From: Anastrepha obliqua
Taxonomy: Eukaryota > Arthropoda > Insecta > Diptera > Tephritidae
NCBI RefSeq assembly: GCF_027943255.1
Contig: NC_072896.1
Location: forward strand, 41,256,501-41,320,500
Direction of reading: 5' to 3'
Length of the DNA stretch: 64,000 nt
Below, one piece after another: positions 45,011 to 57,110 of the stretch. The first letter of the stretch is position 1. Every line of letters starts with the position of its first letter. The notes below the pieces were generated by a model. It saw only the letters and a program-made list of their open reading frames with translations. It did no database searches and was not told where the DNA came from. The translations under genes were made by a program, and so were the position numbers.

Positions 45011-45163
45011 AACGAATATCAGTGCTCTGGCAACAGTAACCTAAACACATCATTATCTTCACCTAGTTCTAACAATATTATTCAAGTGGACAATTTTCTA
45101 AAGGACAATAATATCTTAAATCTAATCTAATTTAATCGGCTCAATATTTGTAATTTGTTTTTA

Positions 45164-46268
45164 TGCATTCTGTCAAAAAATATCGGGAATGGCACATTTA
45201 AAAAGCGCCCGTTACACATATGTCTAAATTTTTTTTTTGCTGGATTTTTCGTAAATCTGTCCTGCCGCAGATTTTGAGTGTGATCTGTCAATTAGTTTGT
45301 TTTTGACATTTAATTATATAAGTCAGGTGTGCTCTGCGATTTTCACTATGAATAAAAATATGGAACAAAGAATTTGTCTTAAATTTTGTGTTTTGAACGG
45401 GATTTTCGTATGCCGAATCGTTGAAAATGTTGCAAAAAGCCTATGGCGAGTGTGCTTTATCAAAAACACGGGTGTACGTATGGTATAAGTCGTGGAAGAT
45501 TGCCCCGATCTAGTCGCCCATCGAAAGAGAGTTGAATTTCTTTCAAAAAATTCATCGGAAGAAGGTGGCTGAAGACATGCTTGAGCAAGTGAATACGGAC
45601 CCAACGTTTACCCAGCGCATCATAACAGGTGATGAGACGTGGGCATATAAGTTTAACATGCAAACCAGACAACAGGCGGCTGAATGGCGCTATTCACATG
45701 AGACGAAACCCAAAAAATTACGTCAAAGTTGGTCAAAAGTGAAAGTCGTGCTTCTCGTTTTCTTTGATTATCATGGTGTTGTGCACTCGGAATTCATTCC
45801 AAATGGTTGTACGTTAAATTAATATTATTTGAAAGTAATGCGACGTCTGAGAGAGAATGTGCGTAGGAAACGGACCAATTTGTGGAAAGAAAACTCATGG
45901 ATCTTGCACCATGATAACGCACCGTCTCACAAGGCTCGTATTTTGAACACTTGTTTGACCAAAACCTCGGCAAATATCATTGAACAACCATCGAATTCAC
46001 CGGATTTAGCATCCTGTGGCTTTTTCCTTTTGCCACTCCGCGGACGCCGTTTTGAGTCGATAGAGGCCATTAAGGAGAATTCGCTGAAGGAGCTGAAGAA
46101 GATCTTTTCAAACACATCTAAAAGGTGCTTTGATGACTGGACTAATCGTTGGCATATGTGAATTGCTTCGAATGGAGCCTACTTTGAAGGCGAAAAATAA
46201 ATTTTGATGAATTAGCAATTATTTGGCGTTTTATTGAACAATTACCGGTACTTTTTTGACAGAATGCA
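45164..46268 (+). mobile_element. Mariner (DD34D) element with both ends, inactive
   Basis: Ends are inverted repeats starting TGCATTCTGTCAAAAAA (45164; inverse at 46268), about 1.1 kb apart. Transposase pieces: MEQRICLKFCVLNGIF (45360), IITGDETWAYKFNMQ (first D), NSWILHHDNAPSHKA (second D), then SPDLASCGFFLLPLRGRRFE, where G replaces the third D, 34 residues after the second. Frameshift in the N-terminal third and a stop between 45822 and 45829. Confidence 0.75.
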
Positions 46269-46529
46269 TTAAGTTTGTTTATTTTGCTTTCTCATATTAC
46301 TGAACTCAAATAAATCAAAATAATTTGTACTTTAATTTATTATCGTATAAATAAATAAAAATGTATAAAATCATCCAATATATCTATATTTTTTGTATTC
46401 TTTTATTATTATGCAAAATATAAAAGCATAAATTTAACATTTTCATCTATACGCAATGCACATATTTAGATAAAGTACGTAATTTCATAAATGCGAAAGG
46501 TAATGTATAAGTACGTATGTATGCATTTT
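46269..46529. other. No gene recognised
   Basis: AT-rich spacer between two mariner copies. Confidence 0.35.
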
Positions 46530-47560
46530 ATGATTATCAACACACGGTTCGACAAGAAAAACACAATTTTATGGCTTCAGAACAGTCTCCCTGAGCATCA
46601 GATTCCACTTTATGAACTCCATCCCTGAAGTGGGAATCGGGAAGGGCTGCAAAATATGCTGTTATGACTTCATCATTTGATGAAAAATGCTTTCCACGCA
46701 TGCATTTGTTTAGTTCTGGAAATAGATGGAAGTCGCGTGGGACCAAATCTGGTGAATTCGGGGGATGCTCCAACAATTCGAACTTTAATTCATGGATTTT
46801 AGCTATTGATGTCCTGATGTAGAAGAATTTTTTTCTTTTTCACAAATTTTTTTCCTTCAGCATTTCTATAAGGATACAATAATATTCAAAATATATTGTT
46901 TAACCAATTTGCGAGTAATCTACAAACAAAATTCCTTACGCATCTCAAAAAACTGATGCTAACATCTTCTTGGCCGATTTCTGGACACGAACTCATTTCG
47001 GAGCCGAAGAACTAGGTTCACACCACTCTTTGATTTAGGATAATGGTCATAGACCCAAGTCTCATCCATAGCGATGAATCATCACACAAAATCGACTTCA
47101 TCCTTTCGAAAACGCTCAAAATGCTGCTGAGACAGTCGCATTCGAATGCCTTTTTGTTCCATTGTTAGCGAATGCGGCACCCATTGTGCACATATGAAGC
47201 TTTCTGAAACCCAATACTTCAGTCAAAATATTGCTCACACTGCCCAATGAGATGCCTAGGGTTTCTACTGAATCTCTTTCAGTCACTGGACGATTTTTCA
47301 ATATGTTTTTTTGTATTTTTTCTACGATTTCTGGTGCTGTTGTTGTTTTTGGACGTCCTTGACGTGGGTTGTCTTCAAGGTTTGTATGACCACGTTTAAA
47401 TTCAGCAACCCATCTTTCTACTGTACTAATAGATGGCGAAAAGTCCTTATACCCTTTCAACATTCGTTCATAAATTTCTGTTACTTTTAAACCTTAAAAA
47501 AAAAAAATTCAATTACTGTACAATACTTGATTTTTCCTTTATAGAAAATACTGTGACAGG
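46530..47560 (-). pseudogene. Mariner transposase, decayed copy
   Basis: MLKGYKDFSPSISTVERWVA and EFKRGHTNLEDNPRQGRPKT (47116-47463), then LGISLGSVSNILTEVLGFRK, MDETWV near 47065 and ILLHQD near 46830. LLEHPPNSPDLVPRDFHLFP and ALPDSHFRDGVHKVE end the copy (46537-46790). Sister of 20970-21990; it keeps more of the frame. Deletions remove sequence around the second catalytic residue. Confidence 0.75.
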
Positions 47561-48010
47561 TCGATACGAAATGATTTGTAAACAAATAATGAATTGGCAG
47601 ATTGAAATGACTTATTGAGCAACCACCTAGTATTTATACAATTAGAACATTCTCATTATGTTTTTACAATAATCCATATTATAAAGGTGAATGTCTGTAC
47701 GTTGTCCGCGCATCACTACGAAACGACAACACCAAATGACGTAAAAAATTTTATACATTCATATTTTCACCCACGGAAGGTTATAGGCATGTTTTTATGA
47801 TGGAACTCCCTTCCCACAAGGCCGTGCCACCACTCTCATTCGTCACTAATAATCGAATATTTGCTTAAATTTAATCTAAAAAATCTTAGTTTTTCCTATT
47901 TCCCACTATTTATAGCACACTCTAGACTTCATAATCCGCATAAGCTGTTCAACTATGACCCAAATGCAAAGTTCAAAAACGGTTTGAGATAGAAAATTAA
48001 TAAAAATAAT
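47561..48010. other. No gene recognised
   Basis: No coding or repeat signal identified. Confidence 0.35.
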
Positions 48011-48205
48011 TTTGCTTGATATTTTTCTGATTGGTTGTTTTGATTTTATTCAACGAGGCAAAGCAACGGATGCCAGGTATTGTAATATTATGGTTATTAA
48101 TGAAAAATTATTTTCTAAGAAATTATTGTTTGTAATTCTTTTATATACATATCCTAAATCCCTCAAAACTACTCCTACGCGATCGGGGCCGCGGGTTAAA
48201 GCTAG
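48011..48205 (+). mobile_element. Helitron 3' end
   Basis: The terminal GATCGGGGCCGCGGGTTAAAG runs into CTAG (48202-48205) followed by T. The 59-kb Helitron ends in the same way (GGGGGCCGGGTTTGCTAG|T). The left border is not found, so the start given is arbitrary. Confidence 0.45.
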
Positions 48206-48839
48206 TATATTTATAATATTTACGAGGTTACAGCTGATATTGTTGTTTATTTTTTCTTCTTCTTTTCGTCTTCTGGTGATTCGACAAATTTACCAAATCT
48301 ACTGAAAACCAGGAAATTATATTTCGCTGGTAATGCGCCAACTTCATCGTCTGCACTCAAGATTTTAGCGATATTTTCTTAAGTCTACGGCATTGCGAAT
48401 ACCAAACTCATTAGAGCCAAGACAAACATCTTTAAGAAGATGCGTACAGTACATTGCCTTAATTCCGCGCAATGCTTCAACAAGTACCACAAATTATCGC
48501 TAATGTGGCCTTAAGTTGAGAAAAACATTACAATTTTATGTATATGCCAATATATTTTATATGCACATTTTAACTTGTATGCATACATATAAGTTGTTCC
48601 AAAGGTAAGCTATTTTTAGTTAATTTTCGTTTTTTAATAAGGAACCTCTGTTTACTGATTAAAACACTTGACACGAAACATCTTGACATTAGTTTTCGTG
48701 TTGTTGTATTGGTGCACATGTACTGATCATATAACTACAGTTAAAGCCACATACATAGCATATTTTTTTGCTTTTGACAGATATAAAGGATAGATGTGAT
48801 TTGGTGTGCTTGGCGATTTTCTGCTAATAAAAAAATCTG
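48206..48839. other. No gene recognised
   Basis: AT-rich spacer with nothing identifiable. Confidence 0.35.
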
Positions 48840-49183
48840 AATTTTTTGATCAAAAATAGCATCGTAGTTTTTCCTCAACCATTGTATTCACTGGACTCGG
48901 GCCCTTCCAACTTTTTCTTGTTTCCAAAAAAATACCTTTGAAAATACGAAGATTTCTCACAATTGTGGATATAAAGTTCCCATCGTACGAAGAGCTCAGA
49001 GCATACCAAAGCTCCCTTCGTTGAGAGGAGGTTCGTGGTTTGGCACAAAACGTTGGCACAATCGTATTACCATATATCTAAGGGAGTTTACTTTGAAGGG
49101 TGCAAAATAGATATTGTTGAATAAATGAATATTTTTCGAGAAAAATAAAAAGTCTAAAAGTCACCTTACTTCTCGGACACACA
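48840..49183 (+). pseudogene. Mariner 3' end fragment
   Basis: The last coding residues resemble KRWHNRI..KGVYFEG-type mariner C-termini (near 49050-49110), followed by a 3' terminal repeat AAGTCACCTTACTTCTCGGA ending at 49183. This is the inverse of the left end at 19359. Confidence 0.5.
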
Positions 49184-49245
49184 TACGCGAGGTATAAATA
49201 GCGCAACAAAAATTTTTTAAGCCAAGATTGCACATTTAAGATATA

Positions 49246-50375
49246 CCATCTTGATCAAAAAGTTTCCGGAACAATCGTCAGGTGACGCTCTAAATCAACT
49301 GATTTGAGTCATCTAAGGTCATCTGCCACATTTGTGATTCACATTAAAGTTATGCCGTCTTGAGTAAATGTACCTCTGCAGAAGTTTTAGATTTAAACAA
49401 ATTTTTTTAATTAATTTGAATTTGCAACAACGAGTTTGCATTAAATTTTGCATTAAAAATGGATTTCATGGTGCGAAAACCTAAGAAATGTTGGGAAACT
49501 GTTTCGATAATGATACTATAAAGAAAAAACCCGTTTACGAGTGGTATGAACGCTTCAGAAGAGCCCATCGAGCATGACGAACGTAGTGGCAGACCAGCGA
49601 CATCGAGAACTGATGAAAACATCGATAACGTGAAAGGAAAATTAATCTAAATAACCACAAGTTAAGCATCAGGGAGTTGGCAGAGGCCTTGAACATTACT
49701 TGTGGACATTATAGTTAATGATTTGGACTGCAAATGACCTGAATTTCATTCAAAAAAGCGTTGATATCGTCAAAGACATGATTTCCAAGGCTGAATCCGA
49801 ACCAACATTCATACATCATTACTGGAAACGAAACGTAGGTTTATGAGTACGACACCCAATCCAGACATCATGCGAGTGGGTGGAGAGCTCCAAATGAACC
49901 AAAACCAACACAGTCATGTTGTTTTCAGTCAAGAAAGAAAGCGATGCTCACTGCTTTTATGTATTTAAAGATTTTTAAGGATTATAATACATCACGAATT
50001 TACGAATTTTTGCCAGAAATTCCGACAGTTAATAAGGCGTATTATTTGTCCGTTATGAGACATTTACGTGAAGCAAACCGTCAAAAAAGAGAGGATTTGT
50101 GGGAAAACAGCTCGTGGATTTTGGACCATAATAATGCACTATCCGTAAACGGGAACCAAGAACGAAATGAATACCATCTAAATATAGAACAGCCACCGAA
50201 TTCAGATGGCTCTGGTGGCTATACCGAAAATATAGTTCTAGAAAAGTTTCGAGAGTTGGATGCTAGCATAGGTTGCAGTTGATGGGGAGTACGTTGAAGG
50301 CGATAATATCATATTTGAGGAATAAACTTGTATTTTGAATTTTCTGAATATATTCCGCGAACTTTTTAATCAAGG
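49246..50375 (+). mobile_element. Mariner element, 1,130 bp, TA-flanked, inactive
   Basis: Left end CCATCTTGATCAAAAAGTTTC and right end (inverse) CCTTGATTAAAAAGTTCGC form imperfect terminal repeats, each flanked by TA. The reading includes FCIKNGF, KKPVYEWYERFRRAH and LSIRELAEALNITCG. MRHLREANRQKREDLWEN with SSWILDHNNALS follow, where the second D is replaced. The EQPPNS-D block has lost LAP-D. Many stops. Confidence 0.75.
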
Positions 50376-51358
50376 TAGGATATATTTTTTATTAATTTTG
50401 ATCTAATTTAATAAGAAAACCAATATTTTGAACAACCGAAATTATAAATTTAAGCTAATCCAATACATATGTAGTTGCTATACAATTGCATTGAAATATT
50501 TTATAAAAAATATCAGTTTTTTGCAGTACAACTAAAAATTTGGCCCAATTAATATACCTAGACTGTGCGTTGAGTAAAGTATTGATGCAATTAAGCACTT
50601 TTTACTGTATTCACTTAAAATAATATTAGTTTATATAAGTATATAAATACGTCTGCGCTATGGTGTGTAAATAAATAAAATTGTGACGTTCTTTCGCGCC
50701 CCTTTCCCGCTGGCACCGCCGTTTGATCGACTTTCTGCGCACTGTGGGTGGTGAAGTCGATTATAGCAATGCTGTGGATGGCGGCGATGTTACCAGATAT
50801 GAAAATATTTATTTTTGCTACTTTATTGTTTTATTTCAGTATCTTAACTTAGTCTCTTGAAGGGACCCTGAAGCGATTTTGATGGACGAAGAGGGGAAGA
50901 GAGTCGATTTAAACTGTTCAATTATAAGAACTGAGTTTGGTACAGCTTTTTTGTTACTTGTATGCCGCACAATTAAACACCGTACATATTTACGCTCAAT
51001 TCATCACTTCTCGACAATCTAAAGACGTTGGAGAATATGAAATTAGATAATTGGCTCAGACCCTATGGTCTATCATTAGATTTTGAAGGTGTATTGTGTG
51101 GCCTGAATTGTTATAATTTATTTTTGTGTATTTATTTATTTTTTTTACTTAAAATATCATAATAAATAATCATACTACAAAATCAAGTCAACTAGCAGCA
51201 GAAGCTATCGGCCTGTTGTTTTTGTTGATCAACAAAAAGAATTAACGAATCGGTTCTTTATTTGAAGTTTTCCAATAGGCCCTCCATTTCAAGTTTATAA
51301 AACTTGTTGTATTTTTTAAGCTCTTTTCAAGCAACTAATCTCGAGTTGGCTGAATTTA
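50376..51358. other. No gene recognised
   Basis: AT-rich, except for a GC-richer block at about 50690-50800 with no readable domain. Confidence 0.35.
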
Positions 51359-51359
51359 A

Positions 51360-51590
51360 TGCTCCAAAGTACAAGGTTCCTTATCGAAAGATTTATAATT
51401 TTTGCAAATGGCGTCGTACGTCAATCATATTTGACACTAGTGAACGAGGCAGCTAGACAGCAGTATACAAAGAGGCAAGCAATAGAGCGCGTAAAAGTCA
51501 AAATAAAGATTTCCATCACTCAAAATAATTTTTTTTATTTAGTAAAAAAAGTTACTCAAAGACAAAATTGGATGCTTAATTTGCTGTTCA
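51360..51590 (+). mobile_element. GGTGGCGCAAAATTAATCA MITE copy (uninterrupted)
   Basis: The body GGCGTCGTACGTCAATCATA, GCAATAGAGCGCGTAAAAG, AAATAAAGATTTCCATCACT aligns along its length with the LINE-split copy at 36925-41210 and serves as the empty-site comparison. The left end is eroded; the right end reads GGATGCTTAATTTG. Confidence 0.65.
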
Positions 51591-51869
51591 GGTTGCAAAT
51601 AATAATTAAAGGAGAGATCTTTCTAGCCTTCACCAGAGCGAGAGTGTCGCGGCAGCTGCGGCAAACATAGTAATAATTCCAATCACTCCAAGTGAATGAG
51701 AGATAGGTTATATATTTTCTTTTCGATCTTAGGTCAGATTTGTAATGCCGTCCCCGAAGTGTGCGCCATATCGACTCTGTTCAATGAATATAGATATTAG
51801 CCGTACGTCCAAATAATGAGAAGTACTGAGCATAATTTGTAGAACATTTGATAATAGGATGAAATGCAG

Positions 51870-52700
51870 CATTTTGGATGGCAGTCGACTGCATCTACAC
51901 GGATACCTCCAAATCATTTGATATCGATATCATCGGCCTTAACAACCGCGCTGTTAGTTCTGCCTTCTCCAAATTGGATAAAGAGGCACAGCGAATGGGT
52001 CTGGTGGTGAACGAGGACAAAACGAAGTACCTCCTGTCTTCAAACAAACAGTCGGCGCACTCGCGTATCGGAACCCACGTCACTGTAGACAGTTATAATT
52101 TCGAGGTTGTAAAGGACTTCGTCTATTTAGGAACCAGCATTAACACCGATAACAATGTCAGCCTTGAAATCCAGCGTAGAATCTCTCTCTACTTTGGACT
52201 AAGTAGGCAATTGAGTAGTAAAGTCCTCTTTCGACGAACAAAACTAACACTCTACAAGACTCTCATCATGCCCGTCCTAACGTATGGCACAGAAACGTGG
52301 ACGATGACAACATCCGATGAAGCCAAACTTGGAGTGTTTGAGAGAAAGACTCTGCGCAACGAGATTTGACAACGGCGAATATCGCAGGCGATGGAACAAT
52401 GAGCTGTATGAGCTTTACAGCAGCATAGGCATAGCCCAGCAAAGAAAGGTCCAACGGCTTTGTTGGCTTGGCCATGTCGTGCGAATGAATACAAACGCTC
52501 CGGCTCTGAAAGTATTCGATGCGGTACCAGCTGGTGGTAGCAGAGGAAGAGGAAGGCCTCCTCCGTGTTGGAAAGATCAGGTGGAGAAAGACTTTGCTTC
52601 ACTTGGTGTGTCCAACTGGCGCCGGTTAGCACGAGACAGAAACGACTGGCGCGATTTGTTAAACTCGCCCAAAATAGCGTAAGCGGTTATCGCGCCAATC
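51870..52700 (+). pseudogene. RTE-type LINE, RT end and C-terminal domain
   Basis: Reads LDKEAQRMGLVVNEDKTKYL, then DFVYLGTSINTDNNVSLEIQ, KLTLYKTLIMPVLTYGTETW (51878-52369). After a frameshift come RRRWNNELYELYSSIG, QRLCWLGHVVRMNTNAPA and GRGRPPPCWKDQVEKDFASL. This is the standard C-terminal order of RTE-like LINEs. The YADD region is represented only by DIDIIGLN, near 51925. The 3' end is AAGAAGAAGAA at 52704. 5'-truncated. Confidence 0.75.
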
Positions 52701-52704
52701 AAGA

Positions 52705-53204
52705 AGAAGAAGAATGATGCTTGCATTAACCTACTGAAATCTTGTATATATTCTTATTTAATTTGTGAAAGAGTTTGTTTTATATAAAAAAAGAGAATGT
52801 AAAAGCGTTAGGTATGGTTAAATCAGTAAATTATCCGTCGTCGACTCAATGGTTCTTACCCACTTAAGGAGCCAACTCATTCAACTTACTCATTCAACTT
52901 ACTCTTCGACTGTTGCACTCATTTGTATCATACACTCTGTTTGTACATATGTGTTGCTGAGACTCATAGTTTGAAACTTTGTGCCGGAGTGGTAAGTTGG
53001 ATCGCAAAGTAATGAAAAATTGTAGGCATTTTAAAAGACTCACCATATTAAGTGAGAAAAGTATTTATAAATATTGTTTATGTGCACGTACATATTTACA
53101 ATATCAATGTCCAGGTGTTCCTCATGTCACGAAAGACTAATGATGGGTGGCTGTTTTTTCCCAGCGGAATGCTAACATTGCATCCAAAAGATTTCGCTAA
53201 AATA
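52705..53204. other. No gene recognised
   Basis: AT-rich spacer with nothing identifiable. Confidence 0.35.
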
Positions 53205-53285
53205 CAAATCCATGGATTCCCACGGATTCGAACCCAGAATCTTACGAGTGGTAGTCACACACCAACGGCAGCCGCTGAGTTGATT
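53205..53285 (-). mobile_element. SINE head fragment, diverged
   Basis: GGATTCGAACCCAGAATCTT contains an inverted B box, and GTGGTAGTCACACACCAAC matches the inverted region before the A box. The A box itself is altered and no body remains. Confidence 0.45.
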
Positions 53286-54629
53286 TACTCACCTTGAAAA
53301 GCGACAAAAAATTTAGCTTTTCGGCATTGTAACTGTAGAACTGGCTCTAATGCGGGCCACAAATGGCAAACACATCCAAACAATCCGTTGAAACTCATTC
53401 TGCCACACACTTGTGGATTTGTTAACAATTTTAGTTTCACGCTAATCGCCGGAAAAAAATATTTATAATGTATGGCATTTATTTGTGCATGAAAAGAAGG
53501 GAGGAAAAGAAGAGAAAAAAATTCGATCAATTTGGGTGCAGGACTGCTTAGTGTTTCCATTTGTCCGCTCAAGTGCACACTTCAAAATTTGAAAAGAAAT
53601 GAGAAAAATCGTCAACTTCGCCACACACACGCAACCGATTGCAAGTTGATAAATTTTATCAATTTTCGATCGGTTTGCCAACTGCGCCACACACGCATCA
53701 GTCTGCTGAAATTTCAACCGATTGTTTGGATTTGTTTTCCGTCTGTGTCCAGCTTAATTGAGAAATCAAACTCTAACTCGACTAATATTTAGTATACTTT
53801 TAAATAAAGTATCCTCTAACTTATTTAGACCCGGCTTTAAGTTGACTATTATTATGCGCCATAGTACCTAATATTAACATTTTATTGGTTTTGAGTTACT
53901 CTTAAAGATTCGCAAGATATTATAATATAAAAATTTACGAAAGTCGAGCTTTTATTTCCATAACGTTAAAAAAAACAACACGGCAACATTCATTATACTT
54001 ACATACATATATGTATGTGAGTAAAAGTGCACGATTCCAGTAATGACGGTGATGATGGGGACTTTTGTACATTTGGTGTAAATAAATAGAATCTGATTAA
54101 AGGGTAACTTGCCACTTTGGCGCCATGAAATTTTGCGTAACACGCAAAGCTAAGTGTTTGTTGCGAACAAACTTTCACTCACTCCCTCTCGCACACTTAT
54201 ACGTATAACACATATATATACATACATACATACACTTGTATTTCACTTGTTTACTTTAACGATTTCTTCATAACTGTTATAAACACATATGTTTATTCAT
54301 GTTTAAAAAGGGCTTTAGCTCAAATCACATGTAGAGTTATTCCTGTAAGAGGAACAATTTTTGTGTGGACTGAATGCAACTAAATTTTCGAAGTTTAAGA
54401 AACGTCACTCCAGTACGTACAGTAGCGATTGTCGTCGCGTAAATAGAATTCAGCGCGTGCTGGTATGAATCGCCGCGTAACGCTACATTGCAGATAGCAA
54501 TTTACATGCTAGGGTTCTATCATGCGACTGTCCATTTTAGTTTGTTTCCTAACGAAAGACAGGGGTGAATAATGGGAGGTAAAGAAAAAATATGTTCACA
54601 AATTGTGAAAGAAGTGCGCATTGGGTTCT
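53286..54629. other. No gene recognised
   Basis: Overlapping open frames on both strands at 53285-53792 give no recognisable domain. CATA tracts lie at 53995-54020 and 54205-54235. Confidence 0.35.
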
Positions 54630-54860
54630 TTTAGAGAATAACCGAACGTCGGCTTCAGCTTTGACAACAAAATTTCAGTTCGGTATCGATTCGACTTCGG
54701 CCAAATAAGAGCTAAGCTTTGGCCGAACATTTTTCTCAATTCTTTCTTTTTCATCTTTCTCAATTCTTTTGAATATCATCTGCTTCTCCATCGAATGCGG
54801 CTAATAAGCAATCGTCTAGTGATCCAATTCAACTCCATATCGGTAGATGGTTAAAATTGG
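54630..54860 (+). mobile_element. hAT-like MITE copy, right end missing
   Basis: TTAGAGAATAACCGAACGTCGG at the left, then ATTTCAGTTCGGTATCGATTC, CTCCATCGAATGCGGCTAATA and CCATATCGGTAGATGGTTAA parallel the order in 5337-5600. Confidence 0.55.
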
Positions 54861-55149
54861 AGCTTTATTGCTCCAATTTTTGAAAATGAATAAATGAAAA
54901 AACTTTATTAAAAATTAATAACCTACTTTTTTTAATTTGCCTAAATTATTTTTAAAGTAAGTACTTCGCATTCGCATCCATCCATGTCTAAAATTCTATA
55001 CTCTCAGCATGCCTAATATGTACATACATATAAACTATAATTACAGATACAGATACAGATTACAACCAGAAGAGATCAAACAGCTGATATCAGGTCAAAA
55101 CTTTGTGTGCTTCACTAAGCTAAGTGACTGAGATGGTTTGGAGACCCAC

Positions 55150-55740
55150 TAAGAATGGGTGACAGCAGAATTACGAAAAAGACCTTCAACACTATTATGG
55201 GCAGTCAAAAGTATGGAAGGCCGCCAAGTATGCCGCCAAGTATGACCGCCATGTATGCCTTACAAGAGCTAAGTAGGCAATTGAGAAGTAAAGCCCTCTC
55301 TCGACGAAAAAAACTAACACTCTACAAGGCTCTCATCATGCCCGTCCTAACGTATGGCGCAGAAGCTTGGACGATAACGATATCTGATGAAGCGACGTTT
55401 GGAGTGTTTGAGAGAAAGATTCTGCGGGCCTTTGCACGTAGGCGATGGAACAATGAGCTGTATGAACTTTACGACGACATGGACACAGTGCAGCGTATAA
55501 AGATACAGAGGCTTCGTTAGCTGGGTCTTGTCGTCCGAATGGAAACAAACACTCCGGCTCTGAAGCAGAGGAAGAGGGAGGCCGTTGGAAAGATCAGGTG
55601 AAGAAGGACCTGACTTTACTTGATGTTTCTAACTGGCGCCGGTTAGTAAGAGACAGAAACGACTGGCGCGCTTTGTTAAACTCGGCCAAAATCGCGTAAA
55701 CGGTTATAGCGCCAAGCAAGAAGAAGAAATGCTAGGAGAA
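55150..55740 (+). pseudogene. RTE-type LINE 3' fragment
   Basis: LSRQLRSKALSRRKKLTLYK with ALIMPVLTYGAEAWTITISD (55270-55400), then RRRWNNELYELYDDMDTVQR and a stop at 55520. The later WKDQVKKDLTLLDVSNWRRL reading ends at GCAAGAAGAAGAA (55718). A closer relative of 51870-52700 than of the 12-kb element. Confidence 0.7.
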
Positions 55741-56002
55741 GCGACGCAATGAACCGAGTCGTAAGGCGTGCGATTATGAAGGAAGCACTGGCTCACCCCC
55801 AGCTGTAGTTGCATGATGATGATGAAATTATAATGAAATACATAAAACAACAACTTAACAGTCACAACTTAAAACGCCTCAAATGCGTAGGAGGCAAAAA
55901 ACGATTGATGCTGTGCAAACGGCGCTTGCTATACAAAACAGCCTTAGCACTACGAGTATTTGCAGTTGTGGGAATTAGACCCACGGTGTGTAAAAAACTG
56001 AA

Positions 56003-56300
56003 GACGGCGCCTTCCGAAAACCGCTACTTTATTTTTTCCTATTTTGAGAACAGATGATGTCATCACTTTAAATAAAGAAATTGTTTTCCTTTTGTTGTTC
56101 CTTTACTTGTTTGTAATTACTCAGTGAATGGCTTGGTAATATTGTGAAGCGCTGGTGTTAAATTGTGAAAACACGAATTATAAAAATATCTTCGAATGCA
56201 ATTTTTTTTCCGATGACTCGGTGACATGATATTGTGTGCTTTTGCTTACTCTTCCTATTCTGCTGTCTGCTTATGCCACAGTGAATTCGGAAGGGGCAAT
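56003..56300 (+). mobile_element. Short CTTCCGAA MITE
   Basis: Starts ACGGCGCCTTCCGAAAACC; the inverse of its right end reads ATTGCCCCTTCCGAATTC. About 298 bp, no ORF. Interior blocks (TACTTTATTTTTTCCT, GATGTCATCAC, CTCAGTGAATGGCTTGGTAA) match 8641-8740 and, inverted, 4980-5115. Confidence 0.55.
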
Positions 56301-56884
56301 CTTGACAACAATCAGACAGCAACGAAGTAACTTGAGTTGATTTATTCTTATATCGTCAACCAAAAATACCTCAGTTTTGTCGTAAAAAACCACTGCCACT
56401 TTGATTTCATGTGGTGACAAGGACGCGCCGGATTTTCTAAAACATTTAAGAACTTATTGATGTTGATGCAGTTATGGGAATGTTTATGGTGTTGCAACAG
56501 CCAACACAACTTGGGACCAAGAATGTCTTCTTATTAGGGCCTTCCGCTCCTCTCACCATTCGGTTTCTTGTTTTTTTCTTAGAATAATAAACACATCTCT
56601 CCTTCTTTTTCAATTCCTCATGAGACCCAACAAGATTCGCATTGCGCTCTATCGTAGTACCGCCGAGTAGACAGCGTTATTTCTTTCTGCTGCAGCGCGA
56701 CATTCTTGTAAAAGGGATATGCATTTGGTTGAGTAGTAATCTCTGAGATGCTCAATTTCAATTGCTGCCTGGATTTTTAACTGCACGTTTTGTGACCAAA
56801 GTCGCTGTTGGTGTAGAAGTCACCGAAGAGGTTTTTGAATTCTGCCACGATATAAAGTGATGAAGTGCTCGTTGTGAAATAATT
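56301..56884. other. No gene recognised
   Basis: No coding signal; GGGAATGTTTATGGTGTTGC at about 56476 recurs near 4090. Confidence 0.3.
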
Positions 56885-57110
56885 TAGGGGGTGTAGCCAA
56901 GATCAGACCGTTAACCGGCTCTCAGCGATTTTGAAAGAATCAGCTGATTGGCTGACGTAATCGGGGTCATGACAGCGGTTTGTTTACGAAAAAACTGAGA
57001 TTGTGTTGGTGATATACGAAAAAACCCTATACCTTTCTCGCTCATGTCGCCTCGTTGCTGTCTGAACAATGACTGATTGGACGAGTGTGTGAATACGTAT
57101 GAAATGAGCG
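56885..57110 (+). repeat. Unclassified dispersed repeat, copy 2
   Basis: AGACCGTTAACCGGCTCTCA, GCGATTTTGAAAGAATCAGC, TGATTGGCTGACGTAATCGG and ATTGTGTTGGTGATATACG match the inverse of 24850-24650 in the same order. Confidence 0.6.
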
